64,000 nucleotides of DNA from Acinetobacter kanungonis (GCF_009939195.1 NZ_JAACKC010000001.1:725390-789389), one strand, 5' to 3'. Shown: positions 44,167-55,298, counted from the stretch's first letter. The notes: generated by a model not told the origin, from the letters alone. A program made the numbers and translations.

Positions 44167-46845
44167 TTACACTCCTACCGCGACTGAAACTGGTTCTGCT
44201 AAAGAAACAGTCGGTGCAAGACCAATTGGATAACCGATATAACCTGCTGGTAAATACTCAATAACTTGAACTGGCAAGCTAATGCTTGTTTCACCCGCTT
44301 TCACCGTCATTTGCTGTCCATCTTGAACATTCAAACGTGCTGCATCTTGTTCACCCATTGCAAACACGGCTTCAGGAATACGCGATTCCATTGCTGGTGT
44401 TTTAATGGTGAATTCGCCTGAACCAAAAATATGGTGCATCGGCACAAGACGGAAGCTTTCAGGGTTAACTACAACCGCTGAAGGTGCAACATAGCTACGT
44501 GCTGGACGTTTCGGTAAACGGTCGAATAAACGCACGCCCGAATCACCACCTTTTAAGTGACCGCCAACATTGTCTTGGAATTTATTCCACGCTTGTGGAG
44601 AGTTCCAACCCGCTGACCATGCAAATGGCACAAGTGCAGACGGAGTTTGCGTACCCACATAACCTTCCATCGAGAATGTTAATGCTGAGTCAATGTCAGT
44701 TGGCTGTTTTGGCTCGTGAATCGACAATGGTGCACGAATCGCAGTACGACCAGAATAACGACGTGGTTCACGCGCAACTTTCAAGCCATGAACACGGAAG
44801 CCTGCATCTGGTGCAACATCTTGAATTGCTTGTAATGCTGGAACGTTTTTCGCAACCGTTTCAATCACATCATCAAGTAAAGTCCAAGAAATCGCCTTAC
44901 CTTTCACACCAGTTTCAATGGCATGTAACCAGCGCCAAGATTCTTTAATTGCATATTCAGGTTTGTAGTAACTTGGGTCATACACTTGGTAGAAACGTTG
45001 TGCACGGCCTTCTTGCGATACGACAGTACCATCACCTTCAGCGAAGCTTGCAGCAGAAAGTACAATTGAAGCTTTCTTCACAGTTTCAGTTTCAGAGTGA
45101 TCAAGTACAATCACTTCTTTGCCTGAAAGCGCAGCATTTACTTGAGCTGCTGGCAAACGACGGTAAAGATCATTTTCAACCACAATCACGGTGTCATAGT
45201 CTTGCGCAAATGCTTGCTCTAAGCTTTGACCACCCAAAATTGCCAAGCCCATTGAGTTCACTTCAGGAACGGTCAAGGTCAAGCCAGCGTTACCTAGGTT
45301 TTGCGCCACTTGTGCAGCCGCTTCCATGATCGCTGGATCTTGCAAGCTAGTACCTGAAATCACCAATGGTTTTTTCGCTGCTTTTAACGTGTCTGCAATG
45401 GTTTGTGCAAATGCTTTGGCATCGTCAGCAAGACCAGTAACTGTTTCACCTTTCACTGCAGCAGCAACCGCAAAACCTAAACGCGCGATGTCATTTGGAG
45501 AAGCAACCACTTCACCTGTCACGACGTCAGATAGACGGGTTTGCGTTGCAGCCAAGATATAAATTGGAGATTTTGCATCTTGTGCAATACGTTGCACAGG
45601 CTCAGCCAACCAATCTTGGGTACGACGTTCTGCCGCCATTTCTTTAGCTTTGTTTTTCGCCGCTTGACGAACAGACAACGCCATACGTGGTGCAGTTTGA
45701 GTTAAATCTTCACCCAAAATCAATACAGCATCATAGCTTTCAATTTCACGCATGTTCGGGTTGTAAACACCCTCGGTTTGCATGATTGAAGCAGCCAATT
45801 CAACCAAGTTTTGCTCTTTTTGAGACATACCCGTTGAATAGTTGTCTTGACCGACCAACTCACGCAGTGCGTAGTTAGATTCAAGTGATGCACGTGGAGA
45901 ACCAATACCCAAAACTTTTTTACCTTGGATATTTGCAATCACGGTGTCTAATGCTTGGTCTACAGAAACAGCAGTTGCTTCAGCACCATCACGGAATTGT
46001 GGTTGACGCGGACGATCTGCACGGTTGACATAACCTGTACCGAAACGACCTTTGTCACACAAGAAGTATTGGTTGACTTCACCGTTGAAACGGTTTTCTA
46101 CACGACGTAATTCACCATAGCGTTCACCTGGAGAGATGTTACAGCCTGAAGAGCAGCCTTGGCATACGCTTGGCGCATACTGCATGTCCCATTTACGGTT
46201 ATAACGTTCAGAGTGAGTCTTATCAGTGAATACACCTGTTGGACATACTTCAGTCAAGTTACCTGAGAATTCAGATTCTAAAGTCCCTGATTCTGGACGA
46301 CCGAAGTAAACGCGTGATGCATTGGCATAAACACCAAAGTCCGTACCGCCAGCGTAGTCTTTGTAGTAACGAACACAACGGTAACATGCGATACAACGGT
46401 TCATTTCGTGTGAAATGAATGAGCCAAGCTCTTGGTTGTAGTGTGTACGCTTGGTGAAGCGGTAACGACGACGGTCATGTTGCGTCATTACAGTCATATC
46501 TTGTAAATGACAGTGACCACCTTCTTCACAGACTGGACAGTCGTGCGGGTGGTTGGTCATCAAGAATTCAACAATCGAAGCACGGAAATCAGTTGCTTCT
46601 TTGTCTTCAATCGAGATGTAGGTATTGTCAGATGCAGGTGTCATACATGACATGACCAAACGACCACGCGTATCTTCTGGATTCGCGTATTGGGTCACAG
46701 CACATTGACGGCATGAACCGACAGAACCTAAGGATGGATGCCAACAAAAATATGGGATGTCGATGCCAAGGCTTAAACATGCTTGCAGCAAGTTTTCTGA
46801 GCCGTTGACTTCATACGATTTTCCATCGACATGAATTGTAGCCAT
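44167..46845 (-). CDS. nuoG: NADH dehydrogenase I subunit G
   Basis: 892 residues (E. coli 908). N-terminal 2Fe-2S cluster (CWHPSLGSVGSCRQCAV), the N5 site with the His ligand (HDCPVCEEGGHCHLQDM), the N4 cluster (CIACYRCVRYY and CPTG), and the off-path N7 site CQGCSSGCN with a later FLCDKG Cys. The C-terminal half is molybdopterin-oxidoreductase-like but inactive. All cluster ligands appear present. It lies 11 bp after nuoF. Confidence 0.97.
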   Translation of the reverse strand: MATIHVDGKSYEVNGSENLLQACLSLGIDIPYFCWHPSLGSVGSCRQCAVTQYANPEDTRGRLVMSCMTPASDNTYISIEDKEATDFRASIVEFLMTNHPHDCPVCEEGGHCHLQDMTVMTQHDRRRYRFTKRTHYNQELGSFISHEMNRCIACYRCVRYYKDYAGGTDFGVYANASRVYFGRPESGTLESEFSGNLTEVCPTGVFTDKTHSERYNRKWDMQYAPSVCQGCSSGCNISPGERYGELRRVENRFNGEVNQYFLCDKGRFGTGYVNRADRPRQPQFRDGAEATAVSVDQALDTVIANIQGKKVLGIGSPRASLESNYALRELVGQDNYSTGMSQKEQNLVELAASIMQTEGVYNPNMREIESYDAVLILGEDLTQTAPRMALSVRQAAKNKAKEMAAERRTQDWLAEPVQRIAQDAKSPIYILAATQTRLSDVVTGEVVASPNDIARLGFAVAAAVKGETVTGLADDAKAFAQTIADTLKAAKKPLVISGTSLQDPAIMEAAAQVAQNLGNAGLTLTVPEVNSMGLAILGGQSLEQAFAQDYDTVIVVENDLYRRLPAAQVNAALSGKEVIVLDHSETETVKKASIVLSAASFAEGDGTVVSQEGRAQRFYQVYDPSYYKPEYAIKESWRWLHAIETGVKGKAISWTLLDDVIETVAKNVPALQAIQDVAPDAGFRVHGLKVAREPRRYSGRTAIRAPLSIHEPKQPTDIDSALTFSMEGYVGTQTPSALVPFAWSAGWNSPQAWNKFQDNVGGHLKGGDSGVRLFDRLPKRPARSYVAPSAVVVNPESFRLVPMHHIFGSGEFTIKTPAMESRIPEAVFAMGEQDAARLNVQDGQQMTVKAGETSISLPVQVIEYLPAGYIGYPIGLAPTVSLAEPVSVAVGV

Positions 46846-46856
46846 AGTCGAATTCC

Positions 46857-48188
46857 TTAAGCTTGTTCTACGTTGCTAGTTCGAGCAGCGGCATCAACCA
46901 CTTTTGCATCAAACTCGCTACGGAAATATTTAAGTGCGCCCATTAATGGTTCCATTGCACCTGGAGCATGTGCACAGAAAGTTTTACCAATCCACAACTT
47001 ACGCGTTAGCTCTTGTAAATGATCGATATCTTCTTTTTTACCTGTACCATCTTCCAATGCTTTAAGCGCTTTAACCGCCCAAGGTAAACCATCACGACAA
47101 GGCGTACAGAAACCACATGACTCACGCGCAAAGAATTCTTCTAAGTTACGTGTAGCAGAAACCATACATTGAGTTTCATCAACCACCATGAGTAGACAGG
47201 TACCTAAACGTGAACCTGCTTTCATGATGCTTTCGGCATCCATCGGAAGGTCAATGTGTTCAGCTGCCAAGAAGTCAGTCGATGCACCGCCTGGTAACCA
47301 AGCTTTTAATTTAAGGCCATCGCGCATACCGCCAGCATGCTCTTCAATCACTTCACGTGCAGTCGTACCAAATGGAAGTTCCCATAAACCAGGGAATTTC
47401 ACCTTACCTGATGCACCATAAATTTTGGTGCCTGGATCTTTCGATTTGCCTGCAGATAAGTTGATATACCACTCAGGACCACGCAACATGATTGCTGGTA
47501 AGTTGTTGTAGGTCTCTACGTTGTTGACAATCGTAGGACGACCCCAAGCACCTGCAACTTGCGGGAATGGTGGTTTGGTACGTGGGTTGGCACGGCGACC
47601 TTCAAGCGAGTTAATCAATGCAGTTTCTTCACCACAGATATAACGACCCGCACCCGTATGCACGTGCATTTCGAAGTTCCAGCCAGTTCCGAGGATGTTT
47701 TCACCCAAGTAACCTTTGGCACGGATTTGCTCTAATGCTTCATTTAAATATTGAGCAGCTTCGATGTATTCACCACGGATGAAGATATAACCATGCGTTG
47801 CTTCAAGGGTATAACCCGCAATCAACATCCCTTCGATCAATTGATGAGGAAGTTTTTCCATCAACAAACGGTCTTTGAAGGTACCTGGTTCCATTTCATC
47901 GGCATTACAAATCAGGTAACGAGGACCTGAGTTGTCATTTGGCGCCATCAGTGACCATTTGATCCCTGCTGGGAAACCTGCACCACCACGACCTTTAACG
48001 GTTGCAGCCTTAATGACTTCAAGCACGTCTTTCGGTGGCATGGTTAATGCTTTTTTAAAGCCTGCATAACCTTCAAGCGCTTCGTAGTCATCTGCACTAC
48101 GAACAAACTCTTGTTTACTCAAACGCCAAGTTAATGGATGAGTTTCTGGGTTACCGTCGCCATAAATTGGTTTTGGTTCGGTATTCAT
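46857..48188 (-). CDS. nuoF: NADH dehydrogenase I subunit F
   Basis: 443 residues. [20 protein letters not shown] binds FMN and [24 protein letters not shown] and the N3 4Fe-4S motif [12 protein letters not shown] follow. This is where NADH enters complex I. It overlaps nuoE by 4 nt. Confidence 0.97.
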   Translation of the reverse strand: MNTEPKPIYGDGNPETHPLTWRLSKQEFVRSADDYEALEGYAGFKKALTMPPKDVLEVIKAATVKGRGGAGFPAGIKWSLMAPNDNSGPRYLICNADEMEPGTFKDRLLMEKLPHQLIEGMLIAGYTLEATHGYIFIRGEYIEAAQYLNEALEQIRAKGYLGENILGTGWNFEMHVHTGAGRYICGEETALINSLEGRRANPRTKPPFPQVAGAWGRPTIVNNVETYNNLPAIMLRGPEWYINLSAGKSKDPGTKIYGASGKVKFPGLWELPFGTTAREVIEEHAGGMRDGLKLKAWLPGGASTDFLAAEHIDLPMDAESIMKAGSRLGTCLLMVVDETQCMVSATRNLEEFFARESCGFCTPCRDGLPWAVKALKALEDGTGKKEDIDHLQELTRKLWIGKTFCAHAPGAMEPLMGALKYFRSEFDAKVVDAAARTSNVEQA

Positions 48189-48694
48189 ACATACTTCTCC
48201 AATAACTGTTTCACTGAAGTCACTTCAACCAGACCGTGAGTGTCTTCATCAATCATCAAGGTAGGACCTTTGTCACAGTTACCTAGGCAGCAAATTGGCA
48301 ACAAGGTAAAACGACCATCTGCAGTCGTTTGACCAAATTGAATGCCCAATTCACGTTGGAATGCTTCAGCCAAAGTTTCTGCACCCATCAAGAAGCACGC
48401 AATCGAGTCACAAAGCAAAATTACGTGACGACCTACAGGTTGACGGTAGATACGGTTATAGAATGTTGCAACGCCTTCAAGATCTGCAACGCTCATGCTA
48501 AGCATTTGAGCAATTGCATTCATTTGCGCATCATCTACCCAACCATTACGGCGTTGTACACACTTCAGCGCATCAAGACAGGCTGCACGTGGGTACGGAT
48601 AGTGATCAATGTGATGTTCGATATCGTGAATTTCTTCCGCAGTCAAAATTCCTTCAACGTTCACACGTGGCTTTTTATCAGTCAAAATCATCAT
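48185..48694 (-). CDS. nuoE: NADH dehydrogenase I subunit E
   Basis: 169 residues, thioredoxin-like fold with a 2Fe-2S cluster held by CDSIAC and CLGNC. It partners NuoF at the NADH-oxidising tip. It has two Met codons at the start (MMILTDKK); either may be used. It follows nuoCD by 13 bp. Confidence 0.96.
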   Translation of the reverse strand: MMILTDKKPRVNVEGILTAEEIHDIEHHIDHYPYPRAACLDALKCVQRRNGWVDDAQMNAIAQMLSMSVADLEGVATFYNRIYRQPVGRHVILLCDSIACFLMGAETLAEAFQRELGIQFGQTTADGRFTLLPICCLGNCDKGPTLMIDEDTHGLVEVTSVKQLLEKYV

Positions 48695-48707
48695 AATGCG
48701 TTACCCC

Positions 48708-50495
48708 TTAGCGATCCACGTCAGCCATTACGACGTCAATTGTCGCTAAATAAATGATCAAGTCAGATACCAGACTGCCGTTAATCACTGAAGGCATTTG
48801 CTGTAAATGGGTGAAAGTTGGTGTACGAATACGGGTACGGTAACTCATGGTCGACTTGTCAGAAGTCAAGTAGTAGTTACTTGCACCTTTCACCACTTCA
48901 GCCATCACAGACGCTTCACCAGCAGGCATTACAGGACCCCAAGATACGCTTAAGAAGTGCGTAATCAAGGTTTCAATATCTTGTAAAGTCTTGTCTTTTG
49001 GTGGTGGAACAGCCAATGGGTGATCCGCTTTATATGGACCAGATGGCATGTTATCCAAGCACTGTTTGATGATTTTCAATGACTGTTCGATTTCACGGTA
49101 GTGAACGATAACACGCGCATATGCGTCGCCTTCGTACTCTACTGGCACTTCGAAGTCATAGTTTTCATAACCACTGTACGGACGGTATTTACGAACGTCA
49201 AAGTCGATACCAGTTGCACGAAGACCTGTACCTGTTACACCCCAAGCCAATGCAGATTTTGCATCGTATTGCGCAACATTACGGGTACGACCTTCAAATA
49301 CAGAGTTTTTCAGCGCTGCAGTGTGGTATTCCTTCAAACGTTTCGGCATCCATTCGAGAATTTCACGAATCAGATGCTGCCAGTTGTTTGGAAGATCATG
49401 TGCTGTACCACCGATACGGAACCATGCTGGATGCATACGGTAACCGGTGATCGCTTCAATTGCGTCATAGATTTTTTGACGGTCAGCGAACATATAGAAT
49501 ACAGGGGTCATACCACCCGCATCCTGAATTGCAGTACCGATATATAACAAGTGGTTATTGATACGGAACAATTCAGACATCATGACACGGATACATTGCG
49601 CACGATCTGGAACCGTAATTCCTGCAAGCTGCTCAACACCCATCACGTATGGCATGTTTTGCGCACAACCACCTAAGTAGTCAACACGGTCTGTATACGG
49701 AATGAATGAATGCCAAGTTTGACGTTCAGCCATCTTTTCCACACCACGGTGGTGATAACCGATATCAGGCACACAGTCTTTTACTTCTTCGCCATCCAAC
49801 TGCAAGATTACACGGAACGCACCGTGCGCAGATGGGTGGTTAGGACCCAAGTTCAGGAACATGAAGTCTTCGTCAGCATTACCACGTTTTAGACCCCAAT
49901 CTTCCGGGACAAAACGCAAGTGTTCTTGCTCGAAGTCTTGTTTCGCTTGGTTTTGCATGTACGGTGTATATTCCGTCGCACGTGCAGAGTATTCCTTACG
50001 TAGCGGGTGACCTTCCCAATAAGTCGGTAACAAAATACGACGGAGCATTGGATGCCCTTCGAAATTGATGCCGAACATATCGTAAGCTTCACGCTCATAC
50101 CAGTTTGCATTTGGCCAGATATTGGTTGCTGTAGGAATATTGAGATCGCTCTCATTCAAAGCAACTTTAATACGAATATCCGTATTGCGCTCTAATGACA
50201 ATAAGTGATAGAACACTGTAAAGTCAGACGCAGGCAAACCGTCACGGTGAGTACGCAAACGCTCATCTACCGCAGACAAGTCAAACAGCATCACGTAAGG
50301 ACGTGACACTGTACGCAAGAACATGAGAACTTCTTGTACACGTGCGCGCTCAACCCAGACCGTTGGAAAATCTTCACGAGTCGTTTGCACATAGAAGTTC
50401 TCACCAAATTTGGTTTTGAGCTCTTCTATAATTGCAAATGCTGGGCGTGAATCAACTGCTGTTGATTCTGGCATAGCAATGTCAGTTTCAGCCAT
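48708..50495 (-). CDS. nuoCD: NADH dehydrogenase I fused subunit C/D
   Basis: 595 residues: NuoC (30-kDa) part to about residue 190, with [20 protein letters not shown], then NuoD (49-kDa) with [20 protein letters not shown] and [14 protein letters not shown] lining the quinone site. The fused form is typical of gamma-proteobacteria. An 87-bp structured gap separates it from nuoB, unlike the tight spacing elsewhere in the operon. Confidence 0.97.
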   Translation of the reverse strand: MAETDIAMPESTAVDSRPAFAIIEELKTKFGENFYVQTTREDFPTVWVERARVQEVLMFLRTVSRPYVMLFDLSAVDERLRTHRDGLPASDFTVFYHLLSLERNTDIRIKVALNESDLNIPTATNIWPNANWYEREAYDMFGINFEGHPMLRRILLPTYWEGHPLRKEYSARATEYTPYMQNQAKQDFEQEHLRFVPEDWGLKRGNADEDFMFLNLGPNHPSAHGAFRVILQLDGEEVKDCVPDIGYHHRGVEKMAERQTWHSFIPYTDRVDYLGGCAQNMPYVMGVEQLAGITVPDRAQCIRVMMSELFRINNHLLYIGTAIQDAGGMTPVFYMFADRQKIYDAIEAITGYRMHPAWFRIGGTAHDLPNNWQHLIREILEWMPKRLKEYHTAALKNSVFEGRTRNVAQYDAKSALAWGVTGTGLRATGIDFDVRKYRPYSGYENYDFEVPVEYEGDAYARVIVHYREIEQSLKIIKQCLDNMPSGPYKADHPLAVPPPKDKTLQDIETLITHFLSVSWGPVMPAGEASVMAEVVKGASNYYLTSDKSTMSYRTRIRTPTFTHLQQMPSVINGSLVSDLIIYLATIDVVMADVDR

Positions 50496-50532
50496 TGGCT
50501 TGGCTTCCTATTTAATACAAATTCAGTCAACC

Positions 50533-50580
50533 TTAACGACAACTACACCCATCTCGGGTGCATCAAACATTCATCGTTAA
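50533..50580 (-). repeat. Nested inverted repeat in the nuoB-nuoCD gap
   Basis: TTAACGA (50533-50539) / TCGTTAA (50574-50580) surround a hairpin CACCC-ATCTC-GGGTG (50546-50560). In RNA it would fold in the only large spacer of the nuo operon. There is no T run, so it does not look like a terminator. Confidence 0.6.
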
Positions 50581-50582
50581 AA

Positions 50583-51260
50583 TTATTTAATTTCATCCAT
50601 AGAGCGTAAGTTCTTCACCGCAATACGCTGTGCATTCTTACGATCGCGTTCTGGCATCATCTTTGGCTTATACACTGGCTGAAGATCATCACCAATTACG
50701 GCAGATAGCGGACGACGCTCTAATTGAATTTGGTCCTGTAGCAACATTAATGCTTGGATTAATGCTTCTGGACGAGGTGGGCAACCTGGGATGTACACAT
50801 CGACAGGAATGATTTTATCGACACCTTGTACTACTGAATAGATGTCATACATGCCACCTGAGTTCGCACAAGCACCCATTGAAATCACCCATTTAGGTTC
50901 TAACATTTGCTCGTACAAACGCTGAATAACAGGCGCCATTTTTACAAAGCATGTCCCTGCGACAATCATCAAGTCCGCCTGACGCGGTGAAGCACGAATT
51001 ACCTCGGCACCGAAACGTGATAAGTCATGCACACCTGTTAAGGTCGTTGCATACTCTACGTAACAGCAAGATGTACCAAAGTTAAACGGCCAAACTGAGT
51101 TCTTACGTCCCCAGTTTACTGCTGTGTGTAACACATCCTCTAAACGAGTCATGAACACATTCTTATTCACTTCTTCTTCAAGCGGATCGGTAACGATCTG
51201 GCGCTCCTGAAGTGGATATTGATCAGCATTCGGATTCGCACGGGTTAAGGTATATTTCAT
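50583..51260 (-). CDS. nuoB: NADH dehydrogenase I subunit B
   Basis: 225 residues. The tandem Cys of cluster N2 ([14 protein letters not shown]), with later CFVKMAP and [15 protein letters not shown] supplying the other ligands. N2 hands electrons to ubiquinone. The gene follows nuoA by 6 bp. Confidence 0.97.
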   Translation of the reverse strand: MKYTLTRANPNADQYPLQERQIVTDPLEEEVNKNVFMTRLEDVLHTAVNWGRKNSVWPFNFGTSCCYVEYATTLTGVHDLSRFGAEVIRASPRQADLMIVAGTCFVKMAPVIQRLYEQMLEPKWVISMGACANSGGMYDIYSVVQGVDKIIPVDVYIPGCPPRPEALIQALMLLQDQIQLERRPLSAVIGDDLQPVYKPKMMPERDRKNAQRIAVKNLRSMDEIK

Positions 51261-51266
51261 CCCGAG

Positions 51267-51815
51267 TTACTCCTTGTCAGATGAGGCAGTCGGTGATTTT
51301 GGTTTCACGCGACCAGATGATTGAGCTGGAATATGACCAGTTGGGTCTGTTACCAATTCTTCAATAGAGTTAAAACGTGTAATGTCAGCAATGTTCATAT
51401 TAGGAGAGCCAACTTTAATCGCTTTACCAGCAGCTTTACGACGATCTGTAGGTGCCCAATTTAATGCACCAACTGACACTGCATAAACCAATGCAATCAA
51501 TAAATCGACCACAAAAATTACAACAGTTGTAAAACCTAACCAGCCTACTTCACGTACAGAGGTAGACCATGCGTAAAGATAAAGCGCTTCTAAGTCAAAA
51601 ACTACGAAGAAAATAGCAACCAAATAGAATTTTGCAGACAAGCGAATACGTGCACCACCTGCACCCACTACGCCTGACTCAAACTGCTCCTGCTTAGCAC
51701 GGCCCCATGACTTACCCCCAAGGAGTAATGGAACTGTGAGCATAAAAGCACAAAGAAATGTAACGCCGATCACGAAGGCAATAATTGCCCATTCGTATGG
51801 AGTAATGGCACTCAT
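51267..51815 (-). CDS. nuoA: NADH dehydrogenase I subunit A
   Basis: 182 residues from the ATG at 51815, with AGGAG 11 nt upstream. The frame is open to 51887, but those residues are not conserved-looking. Three membrane helices and a conserved loop (KQEQFESGVVGAGGARIRLS) are present. The C-terminal tail after the last helix is longer than in E. coli NuoA (147) and Lys/Ser-rich. First gene of the nuo operon. Confidence 0.95.
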   Translation of the reverse strand: MSAITPYEWAIIAFVIGVTFLCAFMLTVPLLLGGKSWGRAKQEQFESGVVGAGGARIRLSAKFYLVAIFFVVFDLEALYLYAWSTSVREVGWLGFTTVVIFVVDLLIALVYAVSVGALNWAPTDRRKAAGKAIKVGSPNMNIADITRFNSIEELVTDPTGHIPAQSSGRVKPKSPTASSDKE

Positions 51816-52344
51816 GCGGGGATAACTCCTGGCAGGCCTATTTATTAACAAAGAATGTATGTATTGGCCTTCAAATACACCAAACACAAAATTAATCCCG
51901 CCAATTGTACCTGATTTATGATTTCACTTGCTAGTTTATAGGTCTTAGTCTTTTGGATGATTTTTTGAGCTTTTTTCAGTATTTCCACAGATAAAACACT
52001 GAAACACACCCCATTATCGCTTTATTGAATTAAAAAATAATTTTTCATCATTTTTTTCAACATTACTTCCATTTGATGTGGTTTTCTGCCCTGCAAATTT
52101 CTGCTGAAATGCTTTATTTTTCTCATAAGAGCTTGGATAAGATAACCACAAATTGTTTACGCACAATTCAATACAACAGCGTTAAAAAAACATAAAATAG
52201 AATAAAAAGCACGCCAGCCAAATGCGGCAAACTTAGAAAAAGTGTAATTTCATTTACAACACTGCTACACGACAAAATTACCTGATGATCACGATTATGG
52301 TATTCCTATATCATCATGTAAAACAAATAATAAGGAGCAATTAT
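51816..52344. other. Divergent region between nuoA and the 118-aa gene
   Basis: About 530 bp, strongly AT-rich and without a good ORF. It holds the nuo promoter, for which TACAAT (minus strand, 51904-51909) is a weak -10 candidate. There is an inverted repeat TTTCAGT (51975-51981) / ACTGAAA (51999-52005) and TGTAA-N6-TTACA at 52243-52258. Both could be regulator sites. Confidence 0.45.
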
Positions 52345-52701
52345 ATGAATCTAGAATTCACTCACAAACCCAATTATTACTTGTTTGCACAACTGCTTAT
52401 CCGTCATATTGAAAACTACATTTTCAAACATCCAGATGCGAACAATGCAATATTTGATCTCCGTGATATCTATGAGTTATTTCGCCAAGATCGTGCCTCG
52501 ACCACCACCAACCTAGATGGTATTTTTGATATTGTGGATGATTACAAAGTAGAAACCCTGAATGGCGATCAAAAACTAATTGTTGGTCATTCCATTGATA
52601 CACTTAATAATTCTTTATTGGTCGATTTTAATCAGGAAGCCCTTGCAAGCTTAAAAAGCGGCAAACCAGTTATTGAACCCGATGCCAGCATTATCGATTG
52701 A
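52345..52701 (+). CDS. Hypothetical protein (118 aa)
   Basis: 118 residues from the ATG at 52345, which has AAGGAG 7-8 nt upstream; the frame is open to 52285. No signal peptide or membrane helix. The sequence is acidic with aromatic patches (MNLEFTHKPNYYLFAQLLIR; NAIFDLRDIYELFRQDRAST; NLDGIFDIVDDYKVE). It looks like a compact cytosolic helical/strand protein. No family is recognised. It stands alone between nuo and bfmS and ends in a large hairpin. Confidence 0.75.
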   Translation: MNLEFTHKPNYYLFAQLLIRHIENYIFKHPDANNAIFDLRDIYELFRQDRASTTTNLDGIFDIVDDYKVETLNGDQKLIVGHSIDTLNNSLLVDFNQEALASLKSGKPVIEPDASIID

Positions 52702-52715
52702 TTATAAGCCCTGCA

Positions 52716-52764
52716 AGATAAAAGCCCAGCTTATTCCCTCGCAAGAATAAATCTGGGCTTATCT
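52716..52764. terminator. Three-tier hairpin between the 118-aa gene and bfmS
   Basis: AGAT / ATCT (52716-52719, 52761-52764), AAGCCCAG / CTGGGCTT (52722-52729, 52753-52760) and TTATTC / GAATAA (52731-52736, 52745-52750). The genes converge, so it may end both, though its T run is weak. Confidence 0.75.
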
Positions 52765-52790
52765 CTAACACTAATTTAAAAACATTCCGC

Positions 52791-54452
52791 TTAACTACCC
52801 GAACCTTCCTTAGTACCAAGTTTTTTCTTGGTATTGCTCTTGGCAAAGCGTTTTGCAGGCCAGCTCATGGTAAATCGTGCACCTTTTAAGTTCGGACTCG
52901 CATCAACTTCAATACGACCACCAAACCAGTATGCAATACGACTCACAATCGAAAGTCCCAGCCCATAACCACCCGAAGCACGGGTACGACTATCATCTAA
53001 ACGCGCAAAAGCCTCAAAGATACGTTTACGATCTTCTTCTGGAATACCCGAACCATCATCTTCAACGCAAACATAAGCCATGCCCGCCTCATTCACCCCA
53101 CCGCTGATTACAATTTTGTGGTCGCAATAACGCACCGCATTACCGACCAAGTTTTGTACCACCCGATGCAAGTAACGACGCTCAGCATCTGCCACTACAC
53201 TAGGCAATGGCGCTTTGACTATAATCTCTTTTTGGGTTTTGAGTGCTTCCGTTTCAGTTGCGACTTGCTCAAGCACTTCCGCCAGTACGATTTTCTCAAA
53301 ATCGAGTGAAGGCGTACCCTGCTCCAACTTGGCATATGTCATGATTTCATCAATTAAGGTATTCAATGCCTCAATGTCTTTATCAATCATGTCGACTTGC
53401 TGAATGCGATATTCGTAATCGTCTTCTTCCGCCAGCATTTCCATACCAAAACGGATTCGCGCCACTGGGGTACGCAACTCATGCGAAACCGCCCGCATTA
53501 ACTCGCGCTGCGCCTCAATCAAGCGTTGAATATGATCCGACATGCTGTTATAGCTGGATGCCAAACTCGCCATTTCATCCGTACCATCCACAGGTAAACG
53601 CAAACTTAAATCGCCCGACTTCATACGATTTAACGCGTAGTTCACCTCACGAATTTTACGCTGCATCGGCAGAATCAGACCATAGACTCCTAAACTCAAC
53701 ACAAACAGACTCAGCAAGGTGATACCTGCTGCCAACTGGAATGGCATCCAGTTAAACAAAGGCACAGGACCCAACACCAACACTTCTGATGGCGAACTTG
53801 GAATTGGAGAAACAATCGAAATGGTTGTACCGCGTACGGTTGCACTGTCACGGTACAAGATAATACTGTGATCTAATCTTAAACGTCCGATTTGCTCGGA
53901 ATCTAAAGGTAAATTCTGTACCTTTTCAATTTCAATCGGATATGAGAAGTGCTTTTGAATTTTCGCCAGATATTCTTTTTCCTGACCTGGGTAATACACC
54001 AAATAATCCAGAATAAAGATTGGCAATGCCTTCATCTGACGCTCACCAATTTTATCTACTTTGACATAGAGATAATGATTGGTGTCATTTTTCAGTCCGA
54101 TAATAATGTAGGCAATTGAATTTTGCGCATCATAACGCACTGCTGCTTTTTGCTGACTAATGCGTTTTTGTTCCGCTCGCGACAAATCTACCTTATTGGC
54201 ATCGACATAATAAATTGGCAATTCCAACAAGTCAGAAGCATCTGAAATCCAGTCGACTTTCTGCTGAACGGTTTGCTGACGTGCAATCCCCTCACTGATA
54301 ATAAAGGAAATGCCATCAGTTAAAGACTCACGATATTCTTGCGCGCGCTGATAGTTAATGATTTGCACCAAGAGGTAACCAAACAGCGCCACGATTGCAA
54401 CCAGCACAACCAGACCTGCATAGATGCGCAAGAATATACTGTGTTTAAACAC
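52791..54452 (-). CDS. bfmS: Sensor histidine kinase BfmS
   Basis: 553 residues: N-terminal membrane helix (YAGLVVLVAIVALFGYLLVQ), a periplasmic sensor of about 200 residues, a second helix (FQLAAGITLLSLFVLSLGVY), HAMP, then the HisKA domain with His324 in AVSHELRTPVARIRF and a HATPase with NLVGNAVRYC and GSGIPEEDR. In Acinetobacter, BfmS modulates BfmR in control of envelope, capsule, biofilm and stress survival. It lies downstream of bfmR, with 33 bp between them. Confidence 0.95.
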   Translation of the reverse strand: MFKHSIFLRIYAGLVVLVAIVALFGYLLVQIINYQRAQEYRESLTDGISFIISEGIARQQTVQQKVDWISDASDLLELPIYYVDANKVDLSRAEQKRISQQKAAVRYDAQNSIAYIIIGLKNDTNHYLYVKVDKIGERQMKALPIFILDYLVYYPGQEKEYLAKIQKHFSYPIEIEKVQNLPLDSEQIGRLRLDHSIILYRDSATVRGTTISIVSPIPSSPSEVLVLGPVPLFNWMPFQLAAGITLLSLFVLSLGVYGLILPMQRKIREVNYALNRMKSGDLSLRLPVDGTDEMASLASSYNSMSDHIQRLIEAQRELMRAVSHELRTPVARIRFGMEMLAEEDDYEYRIQQVDMIDKDIEALNTLIDEIMTYAKLEQGTPSLDFEKIVLAEVLEQVATETEALKTQKEIIVKAPLPSVVADAERRYLHRVVQNLVGNAVRYCDHKIVISGGVNEAGMAYVCVEDDGSGIPEEDRKRIFEAFARLDDSRTRASGGYGLGLSIVSRIAYWFGGRIEVDASPNLKGARFTMSWPAKRFAKSNTKKKLGTKEGSGS

Positions 54453-54485
54453 GCAAATGTCCTGTGTTAATAAAAAAGCAGTGAA

Positions 54486-55202
54486 TTACATTCCGTTGGT
54501 TTCTTTCACGAAAAGATAACCTTTACTACGCACAGTCTTAATTCGTTTTGGATTTTCTGGATCATCGCCAATTTTGGGACGAATACGAGAAATACGCACA
54601 TCGATTGAACGGTCTTGACCATCGTATTCAATCCCACGCAGACGCTCGAAAATGTCTTCACGCGATAGAATGCGGCCCGCATTCGAAGCCAATAACCAAA
54701 GCAAGTCATATTCTGCACTGGTGAAATCAACCAGTTCACCATTTAAAGTGACAGAACGACCACCGTTATCAATCACCAAGTCATCAAATTCAATACGCTG
54801 TGCCACTTCATCTTCTGGTGCTTTGTCTGTACGACGTAACAAGGCACGGATACGCGCCAATAACACACGCGGCTGAACAGGTTTAGCCACATAGTCATCT
54901 GCACCCATTTCCAAGCCAAGCACCTGATCCATATCTTCAGTACGAGCAGTGAGCATTAAAATTGGTTGATGATAATGAGGGCGCACTTCACGACAAATGG
55001 TTAAACCATCTGCACCTGGTAACATGACGTCGAGCACCACCAAATCTGGTTGCTCTGCAATAATACGACGAATGGCACGATTACCATCTGGCTCAACCCC
55101 AACTTCCAATCCGTTACGGATTAAATATTCTTGGGTTAAACGCGCAAGACGCTCATCATCTTCAACAATTAAAATTTTCGGTAACTTTTCTTCTTGGCTC
55201 AT
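54486..55202 (-). CDS. bfmR: Response regulator BfmR
   Basis: 238 residues from the ATG at 55202, exactly BfmR length. The receiver has the phospho-acceptor Asp58 in LVVLDVMLPGADG and the DNA-binding domain is OmpR-like (LVDFTSAEYDLLWLLASNAG; DVRISRIRPKIGDDPENPKR). The near-identical match to Acinetobacter BfmR fixes the genus. The RBS AAGGGG lies within an upstream in-frame start (55217), so 55202 is the true start. BfmR is reported to autoregulate; an inverted repeat lies upstream at 55284-55298. Confidence 0.96.
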   Translation of the reverse strand: MSQEEKLPKILIVEDDERLARLTQEYLIRNGLEVGVEPDGNRAIRRIIAEQPDLVVLDVMLPGADGLTICREVRPHYHQPILMLTARTEDMDQVLGLEMGADDYVAKPVQPRVLLARIRALLRRTDKAPEDEVAQRIEFDDLVIDNGGRSVTLNGELVDFTSAEYDLLWLLASNAGRILSREDIFERLRGIEYDGQDRSIDVRISRIRPKIGDDPENPKRIKTVRSKGYLFVKETNGM

Positions 55203-55283
55203 AAACTGCCCCTTCAATAGGATGAAGCGTATCTTTTAAAAATCCGACAGATACGACGTAATATAATTTTGCAATATACACAC

Positions 55284-55298
55284 GTTTACATTGTAAAC
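55284..55298. promoter_or_regulatory. Inverted repeat upstream of bfmR
   Basis: GTTTAC-ATT-GTAAAC, 82 bp before the bfmR start. OmpR-family proteins bind such half-sites, and BfmR is reported to autoregulate, so this is a candidate site. Confidence 0.5.

Noticed and set aside
44484..45329. Open frames of 154 and 126 residues antisense to nuoG
   Set aside because: They lie fully within nuoG, show its reverse-strand codon pattern and have no domain or RBS.
49101..49547. 148-residue frame antisense to nuoCD
   Set aside because: Shadow of a strong coding region, Cys/Thr-rich as antisense frames often are.
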